DNA from: DATLMR01 sp964615905
GTDB lineage: Bacteria > Acidobacteriota > Blastocatellia > UBA7656
Direction of reading: 5' to 3'
Length of the DNA: 64,000 bases
NCBI GenBank assembly: GCA_964615905.1
Contig: CAZTUB010000009.1
Span: 62,001 to 126,000 of the forward strand
Part shown: positions 18,701 to 26,691 of the stretch, one piece after another
How the letters are laid out: each line of letters starts with the position of its first letter
How positions within the stretch are numbered: position 1 is the first letter of the stretch
The notes under the pieces: generated by a model
Databases searched by the model: none
Seen by the model: only the letters and a program-made list of their open reading frames with translations
Told to the model about the DNA's origin: nothing
Translations under genes and position numbers: made by a program

Positions 18701-20428
18701 CTCACGATAACGACGATTTCACTACCTGAAACGTCGGCCGAGCGGGCTTACTCTCAAACGCTACAGGCGTCGGGCGGGCTGCCGCCTTACAGCTGGTCGC
18801 TCGCGAGCGGCAACCTCGGAGCAGGGTTGAACCTGTCGGCTGACGGGCGTATCAGCGGCACCCCCGTCGCGCCCGGCGTGAGCGTATTCGTCGTGCGCGT
18901 CACGGACTCTGCGCAACAGACGATCACTCGCACGCTCGCCATCAACATCAAGCCTGCCGATAAGCTCGCGCCGTTCGGCGATCTGGAAACGCCCGGCTCG
19001 CGCGTTACCGTCACCAACACGACGACAGGGAGCGGATGGGCTCTTGATAACGTAGGCATCGATAAGATCGAGGTGCTCGTAGACGGCCAAAAAGCTACTG
19101 ACGCGATCTACCGGCTGCCGAGGCCGGACATAGCCGCCACCTGGGGCAACTTCCCGAACGGGGCAAACTCAGGATTCAACTTTGCTTTAGACACGACAAA
19201 ATTCAGCAACGGCGAGCACCGCATCTCCGTGCGGTTGCTCGATGCCGCAGGGAACGCGACGATTATAGGCTCGCGTACCATCATGGTGCAGAACCAGGTG
19301 CTCTCTATCGTCACGCGAGAGCTTCCGCGAGGCAAGAAGGGCGAGTCGTATATCACGCAATTTTTTGCCACAAACGGGAAACAGCCCTATTCGTGGACGC
19401 TTGTGTCGGGATCGCTCCCCACAGGGTTATCGCTAAACCTCGCTGGCGTTCTATCGGGCACGCCGACGGTAGCGGGTACGTTCACATTTGGCGTGAGAGT
19501 GACGGACAGCACGGGGACGACGGCCACCGTGACATTCGGGCTCTTAATCAGCCCCGACGTTTTCCCGCTTTCAATCTTGAGCCGGGGCGAGCTTGCTTCG
19601 GGCATGGTCGGCACGCCCTACGCGAGCCAGCTCCTTTTCGCGAACGGGCGAGCGCCTCGCATATGGGCGATGAACGGCGGGGCGCTTCCGCCGGGTCTTT
19701 CGTTAAACCCGGCAACCGGTTTGATTTCTGGGACGCCAACGCAAAGAGGGACCTTCAACTTCACCGTCCGTTTGAGCGATCCGACCCCGACCACTGTCAG
19801 TTCAGAACTGCTAACGATAGTGATAGTCCCGGCCCCGCTTTTAATCACGAGCGCGGGCGAGTTGACCGAAGGGGCACCGGGCGCGGCCTACGCGCACCAG
19901 CTCGCAGCGACGGGCGGCACGCCGCCTTACACCTGGAGCCTGCCCGCAGGCTCATCGCTCCCACAGGGCCTTTCGCTCAGCTCGGCGGGCCTTATATCGG
20001 GCAGCCCGACGCAGACCGGCACATTCAATTTCACTGTAAAGGTAACAGACCAGTTGAATGCGACCACGACCTCCGACACGCTGACGATAAGAATTATTGG
20101 GCCGCTCGTGATAACAAGCACAGGCACGCTCACAGGAGGGACAGCGGGCGCGCTGTACTCGCACCTGCTCGTTGCGACAGGCGGCAAGCCGCCCTACGTG
20201 TGGGCGGTCGACAGCGGGGCGCTTCCGGCGGGGTTGATACTCAATGCCGAGACGGGGCTGATCTCAGGCACGCCAACCGCGGCCGGCACGTTCGACTTCG
20301 TGGTGAAGGTGGTAGATTCGCGGTCTCTCCCGGTCCTGTCAGAGCCGTTGAGGATAGTAATCGCAAGCCCGCCCGCTTTAACAATAAGAAGCGGGCGCAC
20401 CGCTTCTCCAGCGAAGAGAAAACGATGA
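15746..20428 (+). CDS. Giant secreted protein: HExxH metalloprotease-like domain, FN3 and ten putative-Ig (He_PIG) repeats
   Basis: 1560 residues with a signal peptide (1-22, cleaving after ALA). The N-terminal third contains HEVGHIFYACDEY at 364-376, a zinc-protease signature resembling the HExxH...DEY of M64-type IgA peptidases, followed by a Cys-rich stretch (CSCSC, CEDSSC). A fibronectin-III domain spans about 441-530. Then come ten He_PIG repeats of roughly 90 residues, each with LPxxxVGxxYSQ...GGxxPYxW...LPxGLxLxxxGxIxGTPTxxGT. They are split six plus four by a 110-residue domain (about 1072-1185, DNVGIDKIEVLVDG). Repeat four has six lysines in place of its usual loop. The protein ends at the first residues of what would be an eleventh repeat. 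Probably cell-surface or extracellular. Confidence 0.88.
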   Translation: MLRVVLLSCVVLFVLTTSTALAHVPSDNNSRSPVAWMNGYTMVLVDADSEAELLAARDLIVSEGGTVAVLLPPRAIFGWITPGVGSRIIGRHKIRSIHRTPVEQDSIEYTDRETRVAIRAFNDIASGRSARRTLSQSSEPNLAERPPMKDCSLPRPPLDRTAFVQSLRSMGAEKSLRAMQSSVQPQFFSNSDVMDGTVAVAVFLIESNGQIDTNVFNWSQADQDLAIAQVMEGLNWWVEQSRAFTLGRPLQFSLFPFFANNAASQVGYEPSLREGRDAIHWVRQIMSNVGASGQDVFSSVGAFNRTLRDQHDADWAFSIFIAYNPVGTRTTFADGRASWAYLGGPFTQMLFRSFGWDLNKVISHEVGHIFYACDEYSQPGFQTCSCSCAPEVRPSATNENCEDSSCRGANSASCIMRVNESALCPFTVAQIGWIASVPRPVPSAPDRLVATAASPTQINLVWQDTAASEDGFQIERRGGSEGDFVPLSVVRADATSFSDSSVHPNTAYAYRVRAFNTSGASAYSGEAVVTTPSTPSALLVTTASLPEATVGVSYSQSLAAAGGRPDYSWGVDSGALPQGLTLLQSGTITGTPTVAGTNNFVVRAFDADNNFATKALTIVVKPVSPLTITTKQLPRGSVGTTYSQNLGASGGQTPYTWALQSGLLPEGLLLNQTGSIAGIPDRAGSASFVLRLTDAAGAAVTETLSITINPANTALRIQTESLPDGIVGVHYSEQISAVGGSSPYRWEVTSGALPQGFSLSDAGIISGTAVAPVESEFEITVTDQSGQSDTREYAIDIDPAPELTILSQTPLPIAAVGVPYRFELKATAGTAPYTWGKKKKKKFGAFPDGITLSPEGILSGTPTVQGTFNFTLNVKDRAGKGATKPLTLEVGPPPPPLEVRTAQLSNATQGLAYNGKLEAAGGVAPYTWSLETGALPDGLALNAQGDITGRPTTVGSASFTVKLTDSLGTVSTKQLFIIVIQPPPPLTITTISLPETSAERAYSQTLQASGGLPPYSWSLASGNLGAGLNLSADGRISGTPVAPGVSVFVVRVTDSAQQTITRTLAINIKPADKLAPFGDLETPGSRVTVTNTTTGSGWALDNVGIDKIEVLVDGQKATDAIYRLPRPDIAATWGNFPNGANSGFNFALDTTKFSNGEHRISVRLLDAAGNATIIGSRTIMVQNQVLSIVTRELPRGKKGESYITQFFATNGKQPYSWTLVSGSLPTGLSLNLAGVLSGTPTVAGTFTFGVRVTDSTGTTATVTFGLLISPDVFPLSILSRGELASGMVGTPYASQLLFANGRAPRIWAMNGGALPPGLSLNPATGLISGTPTQRGTFNFTVRLSDPTPTTVSSELLTIVIVPAPLLITSAGELTEGAPGAAYAHQLAATGGTPPYTWSLPAGSSLPQGLSLSSAGLISGSPTQTGTFNFTVKVTDQLNATTTSDTLTIRIIGPLVITSTGTLTGGTAGALYSHLLVATGGKPPYVWAVDSGALPAGLILNAETGLISGTPTAAGTFDFVVKVVDSRSLPVLSEPLRIVIASPPALTIRSGRTASPAKRKR
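20372..20407 (+). terminator. Overlapping hairpins at the end of the giant gene
   Basis: AGAAGCGG-GCGCA-CCGCTTCT (20387-20407) is a perfect 8-bp hairpin inside the last codons. It competes with CCCGCTT (20372-20378) pairing to AAGCGGG (20389-20395). No T-run follows. It could attenuate or terminate transcription between these convergent genes. Confidence 0.4.
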
Positions 20429-20491
20429 GGGCGGGGCGGCCGCGCCACCACGTGCGGTGTGTATGCCGCTCCCTTGCTCAGTCCCCGCTCT

Positions 20492-22204
20492 TCAGCCCTC
20501 GCCCCGCCGCCGCAGGCGGTAGCCGAAGGCCGTGGTCTTTAACCCGAAAGAAGTGAGCAGGACAGGGATCGCATCTATATCGTCGCGAGATGAATGGCCC
20601 CGGTCCGAGTTGTAGTAGTTATTCAGCAGTATTGAAAAAGCCAGCCGCTCCCCGGCTGCCGTCGTCGCGTAACCCGAAAGCGTGCTCACGTAACGAAGCG
20701 TGCCTGTCTTTGCGCGGACATTAGTCTCGGCATCCGTTCCCTTCATACGATTTTGCAAAGTCCCGTCAACTCCTGCCACGGGCAGAGAGCTTCGGTAGAG
20801 GTCCGCATAGCGATGGCGGCTCATGTATCTCAAAAGCTCGACAGTGGCCGAAGGCGTTATCATGTTCGCGCGCGAAAGCCCCGCCCCCTCCTCCAACACC
20901 ACCTCGCCTTTCTTGATACCGGCTTCGCGAAGAAAGGCGTTCATGGCTTCGATGCCCTTCTCTTCGGTAGTCTTGGCCTGATCCGACCCGGCGGCGATTG
21001 CGTCGAACTCTTCATGATTGACGTTTGAATGTTGCGGCCTCGACCTTGATGCGTCAGGTCCCGCCTTCTCCATCGCCGCGCCGACCACCAGCAGCAGCAT
21101 CTGCGCATAGAGGTTTTGCGAGGGCTTCATCATCTCGCGGACGATCTCTTTGACCGGCATAGATTCGATTGAGCCGAGCTCCGTCAGCTTTGCAAAATCT
21201 ATCGGCGTCACCTCGCGGTATTTCCAATCGGCCACTCGCGCGCGACCGGTTACGGCTATGCCGCGCCGACCGAGCACCTCCTTGAATATGCTGACAAAAA
21301 GACCGGCGGGGTTATGGACGGTAATCTTGCCGCTGTAGCCCGCGCTGCCGACAGGGAACTGGCCCGACACGTAGACGATGTTTTCGCCGACCGGGCGATA
21401 AACGGCTATGCGCGGCTTCGCGTCTTTGGGCACGGTCGCGGTCCGGTTCATGATCGTGACGAAGCGCGTAGGCGGGTCGGTCGTGACTCGGCACGGCACG
21501 CCCGCGCGCTCGGCGGGCTTTACGTCGAGGTCTATGATGTTATCGTTTAGCGAGAGGGCGGAGGTCTCGGCGCCGTCTTTCCATTGAAGGTTATGCCACT
21601 CCCATCCCCAACCGAAAGGCGAGCCTTGAAAATAGCTCTCGTCACCCACCAGGTCGCCTTCGATGCGACGTACTCCGGCGAGGCTCAAAGCGTTTGCAAG
21701 CGGCTCAAGCGCCGAATAGTAATCGCCGTTCGTGAACCGGGTTGAGATGGTCGGGTCGCCGCGACCGTAGATTATCAGATCGCCTTTGACGGTCCCGGCC
21801 GAGGTGACTCGTCCGTTTGTGTAAACAGAGGTCTTTATACGCGTATCGGGGCCGAGGCGGTCGAGCGCAAGAGCCGCTGTGTAGAGCTTTGTGTTCGATG
21901 CCGGGCTGAAATACTTCCCCGCGTTGTGCTCGAAGATCGTCTTTCCCGTGTCGAGCGAGACTATCTTTATGCCCCAGGCGGCGGGGGCGAAACGCGGCTG
22001 GGATATGTGCGCGGTTATGCGCGCTTGCAGCTCGGCAAGGCTCTCGATAGTCGCGGGCTCGTGCTGCTGATGGAGCGGGCCGCTCGCGGCCCTGGCGCGC
22101 GGCGCGGGCGCAAGCGAGGAAATAAGCGCGAGGCTGATGAGTAATGCGGCACTGGCTCGTCCGGCCCTTTTTCGCTCGCGCGTGTAGCTTTTATTCGTTG
22201 TCAA
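20492..22204 (-). CDS. dacB: D-alanyl-D-alanine carboxypeptidase/endopeptidase (PBP4, S13 family)
   Basis: 570 residues with a signal sequence (ALLISLALISSLAPAPRARA). S13 active-site motifs are in place: SNTK (SxxK) in YFSPASNTKLYTAAL, the GLSRANMITP segment corresponding to the second motif, and KTG in VRAKTGTLRYVSTLSGY. The large insertion between the first two motifs that defines PBP4 carries GDLVGDESYF and GWGWEWHN. It trims peptide crosslinks in periplasmic peptidoglycan. A Ser/Arg/His-rich segment around 390-415 looks like an extra flexible insert. It converges with the giant gene and is followed upstream by hemB on the same strand. Confidence 0.93.
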   Translation of the reverse strand: MTTNKSYTRERKRAGRASAALLISLALISSLAPAPRARAASGPLHQQHEPATIESLAELQARITAHISQPRFAPAAWGIKIVSLDTGKTIFEHNAGKYFSPASNTKLYTAALALDRLGPDTRIKTSVYTNGRVTSAGTVKGDLIIYGRGDPTISTRFTNGDYYSALEPLANALSLAGVRRIEGDLVGDESYFQGSPFGWGWEWHNLQWKDGAETSALSLNDNIIDLDVKPAERAGVPCRVTTDPPTRFVTIMNRTATVPKDAKPRIAVYRPVGENIVYVSGQFPVGSAGYSGKITVHNPAGLFVSIFKEVLGRRGIAVTGRARVADWKYREVTPIDFAKLTELGSIESMPVKEIVREMMKPSQNLYAQMLLLVVGAAMEKAGPDASRSRPQHSNVNHEEFDAIAAGSDQAKTTEEKGIEAMNAFLREAGIKKGEVVLEEGAGLSRANMITPSATVELLRYMSRHRYADLYRSSLPVAGVDGTLQNRMKGTDAETNVRAKTGTLRYVSTLSGYATTAAGERLAFSILLNNYYNSDRGHSSRDDIDAIPVLLTSFGLKTTAFGYRLRRRGEG

Positions 22205-22239
22205 TTTAGAAACCCCGGCCGGCTCGATTTAACCTCGGT

Positions 22240-23208
22240 TTAACTGAGGCGCGCCGCCACCTGGCGCGCGAAATATGTGAGGATCAGGTCCGCGCCCGCT
22301 CGCTTGATCGATGTGAGCGACTCCATAACTATTCGATCCTCGTCTATCCAGCCGAGCCGCGACGCGGCCTTTATCATCGCGTACTCGCCCGACACCTGGT
22401 AAGCGGCTACGGGCGTGTCGAACCGCTCGCGGACCGCGCGGATTATGTCGAGGTAAGGAAGCGCGGGCTTGACCATCAAAATATCTGCGCCCTGCTGATA
22501 ATCGAGCTCGGCCTCGCGCATCGCTTCGCGGGCGTTGGCCGGGTCCATCTGATAGCTTCGGCGGTCGCCGAACTGCGGCGCGGATTGAGCGGCCTCGCGG
22601 AAAGGGCCGTAAAAACCGGAAGCATATTTGACGGCATAAGACATGATCGGGATATGCTCGAACCCCGCGCGGTCAAGCTCGCCGCGAATCGCCTCGACGA
22701 ACCCATCCATCATATTCGACGGCGCGATGATGTCCGCCCCGGCTTCGGCCTGCGATACTGCCGTGCGGGCAAGCAATTCGACCGACGGGTCGTTTAACAC
22801 TTCGCCGTCTTCGATGACCCCGCAATGGCCGTGGTCTGTGTACTCGCAAAGACAGTTGTCTGCGACCACGACAACGTCTTTGACCTCGCGCTTCAAGGCG
22901 CGTATGGCTCGCTGAGTTATACCGTCTTCGGCATACCCGCCCGTGCCTTCGGCATCTTTAGTCTCCGGCACGCCGAACAAAATCAACGATCTTATCCCCT
23001 CGGCGCTCGCGGCCTGAGCTTCGACGACAAGCTCGTCGATTGAGAGGTTAAAACAACCGGGCATCGAGCTTATCTCGCGGCGCACGCCTTCGCCTTCCGT
23101 GACAAAGAGCGGGTAGATGAAATCGTCCGGCGTCACTTTTGTTTCGCGCACGAGCGATCTTATCGTTTCGGTTCGCCGCAGTCGTCGCGGCCTGTTTATA
23201 AGGTCCAT
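22240..23208 (-). CDS. hemB: Delta-aminolevulinic acid dehydratase (porphobilinogen synthase)
   Basis: 322 residues, standard length. It condenses two 5-aminolevulinate to porphobilinogen in tetrapyrrole synthesis. The Schiff-base lysines lie in YAVKYASGFYGPF and ILMVKPALPYLD. The metal site reads CLC at 119-121 plus C129 (EYTDHGHCG), which is the cysteine-ligand, zinc-dependent form rather than the aspartate-rich magnesium form. VSGEYAMIKAA near the C-terminus is characteristic. It is followed by dacB 36 nt downstream. Confidence 0.97.
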   Translation of the reverse strand: MDLINRPRRLRRTETIRSLVRETKVTPDDFIYPLFVTEGEGVRREISSMPGCFNLSIDELVVEAQAASAEGIRSLILFGVPETKDAEGTGGYAEDGITQRAIRALKREVKDVVVVADNCLCEYTDHGHCGVIEDGEVLNDPSVELLARTAVSQAEAGADIIAPSNMMDGFVEAIRGELDRAGFEHIPIMSYAVKYASGFYGPFREAAQSAPQFGDRRSYQMDPANAREAMREAELDYQQGADILMVKPALPYLDIIRAVRERFDTPVAAYQVSGEYAMIKAASRLGWIDEDRIVMESLTSIKRAGADLILTYFARQVAARLS

Positions 23209-23251
23209 TCTCAGAACTCCTCGCTAAAACGCCCCTCAGCAAAAAGGCCGG

Positions 23252-23416
23252 CTAGTTTTCCGGGTCATGAAAGAAGAGCCGCACGCAGGCGCTCGAGCAA
23301 AACGTGTGCGCGTAGCGCCTGACGGCGCACCTCTCGCACACGGCCTTGAAACACATAGGGCATTTCAAAAGCCTGACGACATCAGAAGCCTCTTTGCAAA
23401 TCGAACAGGTGGCCAT
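23252..23416 (-). CDS. Small zinc-finger-like protein
   Basis: I use ATG 23416 (MATCSICKE), giving 54 residues; the frame opens seven codons earlier. Cysteines are arranged CSIC, CPMC, CERC and CSSAC, with an HTFC between the last two, enough for two zinc sites in a treble-clef or zinc-ribbon fold. The final CSSACVRLFF resembles the C-terminus of small Cys-rich proteins with FYVE/zf-like knuckles. Function is unknown. It sits between the HAD gene and hemB on the same strand, so it may be in that operon. Confidence 0.7.
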   Translation of the reverse strand: MATCSICKEASDVVRLLKCPMCFKAVCERCAVRRYAHTFCSSACVRLFFHDPEN

Positions 23417-23442
23417 ATCTGGCCTCAAGTATAGCAAAACAT

Positions 23443-24138
23443 CTAAACACGGCCATAGCCTTTCGGCTGGCAGCTATCTTTTAGCGGGGAGCTGTCGAAG
23501 TTTTCGAGCAGGTCGGACGGGTCCTCATAGACCGCGATTGCGCCTTTCAGCTCTTCGTCTCGCCAGCCACCCGACCTGAGCGCGATGACCCCCACGCCCG
23601 CCTTCGCGGCGGCTTCTATGTCGTAAGGGGTGTCGCCAAGCATCATCATCTCGTCCGGCGCGAACCCCGCGCTCGACAATGCGGCTTGAACTATGTCGGG
23701 GTCGGGCTTGGAGTTGTCCGCGTCGTCCGACGAGGTCTTATCTTCAATGAGGTCCGAGGCCCCGGCGATCTCAACAAGCGGTTTAAGCTCGTCTTCCTTG
23801 GCGGAGCTTGCGACGACGAGCTTGAACCCGCACTCGCGCAACCTGAGCAGAAGCTCGCGCGCGCCGCGCGTCGGCTTCAAATGAGGGAGGTGCTTCTCCT
23901 TAAATATCTCGCCCCGGCGCTTGCTGATCTTTTCGCCTTCCTTGCTCTCTTCTTCGATGTCCGAAACTTCGGGCATGAGCTTGTCGCCGCCCATGCCGAT
24001 CAACCGCCGCACGCGCGCATACTCGACATCGATACGGCTCTCGCTAAAGGCTTCGACCCAGGCGCGCGCGTGCGCGTCATTGCTGTCTACCAGCGTGCCG
24101 TCTACGTCTAAAATCACACCGCGAATCTGTTTGGTCAT
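23443..24138 (-). CDS. HAD-superfamily phosphatase (phosphoglycolate phosphatase/beta-phosphoglucomutase type)
   Basis: 231 residues. Motif I is DVDGTLVDS with nucleophile Asp11 and acid/base Asp13; motif II is VVASSAKEDEL; Lys in DDADNSKPDPD serves motif III; MLGDTPYDIEAAAKAG is motif IV. The helical cap follows motif I (HARAWVEAFSE), as in PGP-like enzymes. It hydrolyses a small phosphometabolite, not predictable. The cap contains a charged stretch (EEESKEGEKISKRRGE). Confidence 0.92.
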   Translation of the reverse strand: MTKQIRGVILDVDGTLVDSNDAHARAWVEAFSESRIDVEYARVRRLIGMGGDKLMPEVSDIEEESKEGEKISKRRGEIFKEKHLPHLKPTRGARELLLRLRECGFKLVVASSAKEDELKPLVEIAGASDLIEDKTSSDDADNSKPDPDIVQAALSSAGFAPDEMMMLGDTPYDIEAAAKAGVGVIALRSGGWRDEELKGAIAVYEDPSDLLENFDSSPLKDSCQPKGYGRV

Positions 24139-24332
24139 TTAACTGTTCCTGAAGTGTTGGGACAAGCGTCGAGTTATTTTACCTGCCTCGATACGAGATT
24201 TGAAAGCACAAGCGAGCACGGGCCCGCTTATTGATGCTATCATCAGAGTTGTTAAACGTGGCCACCGCTGGACGCTTCCCAATTCCGGCCCTTCAACGCC
24301 AGGACAGATCTGAAAGGACGAGCAAAAGGTAG

Positions 24333-24932
24333 ATGGATGTCAACGAAATAGTCGAAGTTTATACGTCTTACGCAGGCCATTATGAAAACGAGTTCACCAA
24401 CGAGCGCAACTACACCGCTTACAAGAGAATCCCGCAGCTGGTGATTGATGAGTTAAAAAAGAGGCCCGCCCGCATACTCGACCTGGGATGCGGGACGGGG
24501 CTCAGCTCAAGGCTATTCTTCGGGCAAGGCTACGAGGTCACGGGCATCGACATCACTCGCGCAATGATCAAAAAGGCGCAGAGGCTCCCTTACAAGAAGC
24601 TCATACGGCAGAACCTGGAAGAGCCGCTCGCGGTCGACGACGATCACTTCGACGCGGTCGTGATGATAGGGGTGATGGAGCACATAGAGAGCCCGCTGGC
24701 CGTTTTTAAAGAGGCCCACAAGAAGCTGCGAAACGGCGGGCTGTTTGCGCTCACCGCCCCGTGCAAAAGCGTGTGGTTTTCCAGTTCGGGGCTGAAGTGT
24801 TACTACAAAAAAGAGATCGAGCCAATAATACGCAGGGCCGGGTTCAAACTGATCTTCTCCGAAAAGACGCTTGGCTATGAAGACGAAAAGGATGTCTATT
24901 TCTGGAATTTTCTCCTGAGAAAACAGGGTTGA
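24333..24932 (+). CDS. Class I SAM-dependent methyltransferase
   Basis: 199 residues. The Rossmann SAM-binding motif I is ILDLGCGTGLSSRLF (about 48-62), followed by VTGIDITRAMIKKA (acidic motif II), FDAVVMIGVMEHIESP (motif IV/post-I) and a C-terminal beta pair. The fold and size match ubiquinone/menaquinone-type and small-molecule methyltransferases, but nothing identifies the substrate. It stands alone on the plus strand and ends at a strong hairpin shared with pyrG. Confidence 0.9.
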   Translation: MDVNEIVEVYTSYAGHYENEFTNERNYTAYKRIPQLVIDELKKRPARILDLGCGTGLSSRLFFGQGYEVTGIDITRAMIKKAQRLPYKKLIRQNLEEPLAVDDDHFDAVVMIGVMEHIESPLAVFKEAHKKLRNGGLFALTAPCKSVWFSSSGLKCYYKKEIEPIIRRAGFKLIFSEKTLGYEDEKDVYFWNFLLRKQG

Positions 24933-24940
24933 GAGAGACA

Positions 24941-24980
24941 CGGCCCGCCGGTCCTGGAGCGCCCCAGGACCGGCGGGCCG
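24941..24980. terminator. 17-bp perfect hairpin between convergent genes
   Basis: Arms CGGCCCGCCGGTCCTGG (24941-24957) and CCAGGACCGGCGGGCCG (24964-24980) flank a 6-nt loop. It lies 8 nt after the methyltransferase stop and 13 nt before the pyrG stop, so it likely works in both directions. No T-run on either side. Confidence 0.65.
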
Positions 24981-24993
24981 GTTGAGCCTGTAA

Positions 24994-26691
24994 CTACTCG
25001 CTCGGCGAAACGCCCGCCTTCCAGCTGCGCTCGTCGGCAGCCGCTTCGCCGAACGCAGGCGCGTCGTCTTCGCTGCTCTTCATAGCTTCGTCACGAATGC
25101 GATGCTCGTAGGCCGCGCGTATGAACGAGACGAAAAGCGGGTGCGGCGCGAGCGGCTTGGACTTAAACTCGGGATGAAACTGGCAGCCGAGAAACCACGG
25201 ATGGTCTTGAAGCTCGACGATCTCGACGAATTTCCCGTCGGGCGATTTGCCCGAAAAGACGAGCCCGCGCCTGCTCAGCTCTTCTTCGTAACGCGGGTTG
25301 AATTCGAAGCGGTGGCGATGGCGCTCGCTGATCTCGCCTGCGCCGTATACCCGTTCGGCGAGCGACCCTGATTTCAACCTGCAAGGGTAAGCGCCCAGCC
25401 GCATGGTTCCGCCCATCGCCTCTACGCCTATCAGATCGCGCAGCTTGAAGATGACAGGGTGCGGCGCATCGTCGTCGAACTCTGTCGAGTCCGCGCCTTC
25501 TAACCCCGCGACGTGGCGGGCAAACTCGATTGACGCGCATTGCATGCCGAGGCATATCCCGAAGAAAGGGGTCTGCTCGCGCCGCGCATAGTTGATCGCG
25601 CGCACCATCCCCGATATGCCGCGCTTGCCGAACCCGCCCGGCACAAGTATCGCATCGAAGTCGCGCAGCCGGTCTTCCCAGTTCGGGTCTTCCATCAGCT
25701 CTTCGGACTCGACCCAGCGAATCTGCACGCGCAACCGGTTGGCGACGCCGCCGTGAATGAGCGCCTCGTTAAGGCTCTTGTAAGAGTCCTCAAGCTCTAT
25801 GTATTTGCCGACGATCCCGATTGTCACTGTCGCGTCGGGGTTCTTGATCGTCTCGACGAGGTTTGTCCAGGCGCGCAGGTCGCGCTCGGCGGCCTGGAGG
25901 CCGAGCTTCTTGACAATCATATCGTCGAGTCCCTGGCGTGCGAGCGCGACAGGGACTTCGTATATGGTTCCAACATCCTGCGCGGTGATGACCTCTTCTT
26001 CGCGCACGTTACAAAAGAGCGCGATCTTGGCCTTCATCTCGTGCGGCAGCTGCCGGTCGCACCTGCACAGCAGCAGGTCGGGTTGAATACCGATCTCGCG
26101 CAGCTCTTTTACGGAGTGTTGGGTCGGCTTTGTCTTCAGCTCGCCCGACGCCGCGATGAAAGGGACGAGCGTGAGGTGGACGAACAGCGCGTTCTCGCGT
26201 CCCACTTCATTCCCAAGCTGGCGTATGGCTTCAAGAAACGGGAGCGACTCGATGTCGCCGACGGTCCCGCCGACTTCGATGATTGCAACGTCCGTGCTGT
26301 CACAGACCGCGCGGATAGCGTCTTTGATCTCGTTTGTGATGTGCGGGATGACTTGAATGGTCTTGCCCAGATAATCGCCTCGCCGCTCTTTGTTGATGAC
26401 CGAAAGGTATATTCGCCCCGTGGTCCAGTTGTTGGCCTGGGTCAACTGCGAGTGCGTGAACCGCTCGTAATGGCCTAAGTCGAGGTCCGTCTCCGCGCCG
26501 TCGTCCGTGACAAAGACCTCGCCGTGCTGGAAAGGCGACATCGTGCCGGGGTCAACATTGATATACGGGTCAAGCTTTTGAAGAGTGACCTTGAGACCGC
26601 GCGCTTCGAGCAGGCAGCCGATGGACGCGGCGGCCAGCCCCTTGCCCAGGCTCGAAACCACGCCGCCCGTTACAAAGATGTATTTGGTCAT
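24994..26691 (-). CDS. pyrG: CTP synthase
   Basis: 565 residues. The N-terminal amidoligase domain starts MTKYIFVTGGVVSSLGKGL and has the DPYINVDPGTMSPFQHGEVFVTDDG signature region; the C-terminal class-I glutamine amidotransferase has GGFGKRG, the nucleophile in GICLGMQ, and a final His-Pro-Glu in CQFHPEF. It makes CTP from UTP and glutamine. The start overlaps the kdsB stop by four bases, so translation is coupled. CTP is the cosubstrate of KdsB, which explains the pairing. A short acidic tail follows the canonical end. Confidence 0.97.
   Translation of the reverse strand: MTKYIFVTGGVVSSLGKGLAAASIGCLLEARGLKVTLQKLDPYINVDPGTMSPFQHGEVFVTDDGAETDLDLGHYERFTHSQLTQANNWTTGRIYLSVINKERRGDYLGKTIQVIPHITNEIKDAIRAVCDSTDVAIIEVGGTVGDIESLPFLEAIRQLGNEVGRENALFVHLTLVPFIAASGELKTKPTQHSVKELREIGIQPDLLLCRCDRQLPHEMKAKIALFCNVREEEVITAQDVGTIYEVPVALARQGLDDMIVKKLGLQAAERDLRAWTNLVETIKNPDATVTIGIVGKYIELEDSYKSLNEALIHGGVANRLRVQIRWVESEELMEDPNWEDRLRDFDAILVPGGFGKRGISGMVRAINYARREQTPFFGICLGMQCASIEFARHVAGLEGADSTEFDDDAPHPVIFKLRDLIGVEAMGGTMRLGAYPCRLKSGSLAERVYGAGEISERHRHRFEFNPRYEEELSRRGLVFSGKSPDGKFVEIVELQDHPWFLGCQFHPEFKSKPLAPHPLFVSFIRAAYEHRIRDEAMKSSEDDAPAFGEAAADERSWKAGVSPSE

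Noticed and set aside
25540..26478. 312-codon plus-strand frame antisense to pyrG
   Set aside because: It lies entirely within pyrG, which is unmistakable on the other strand.
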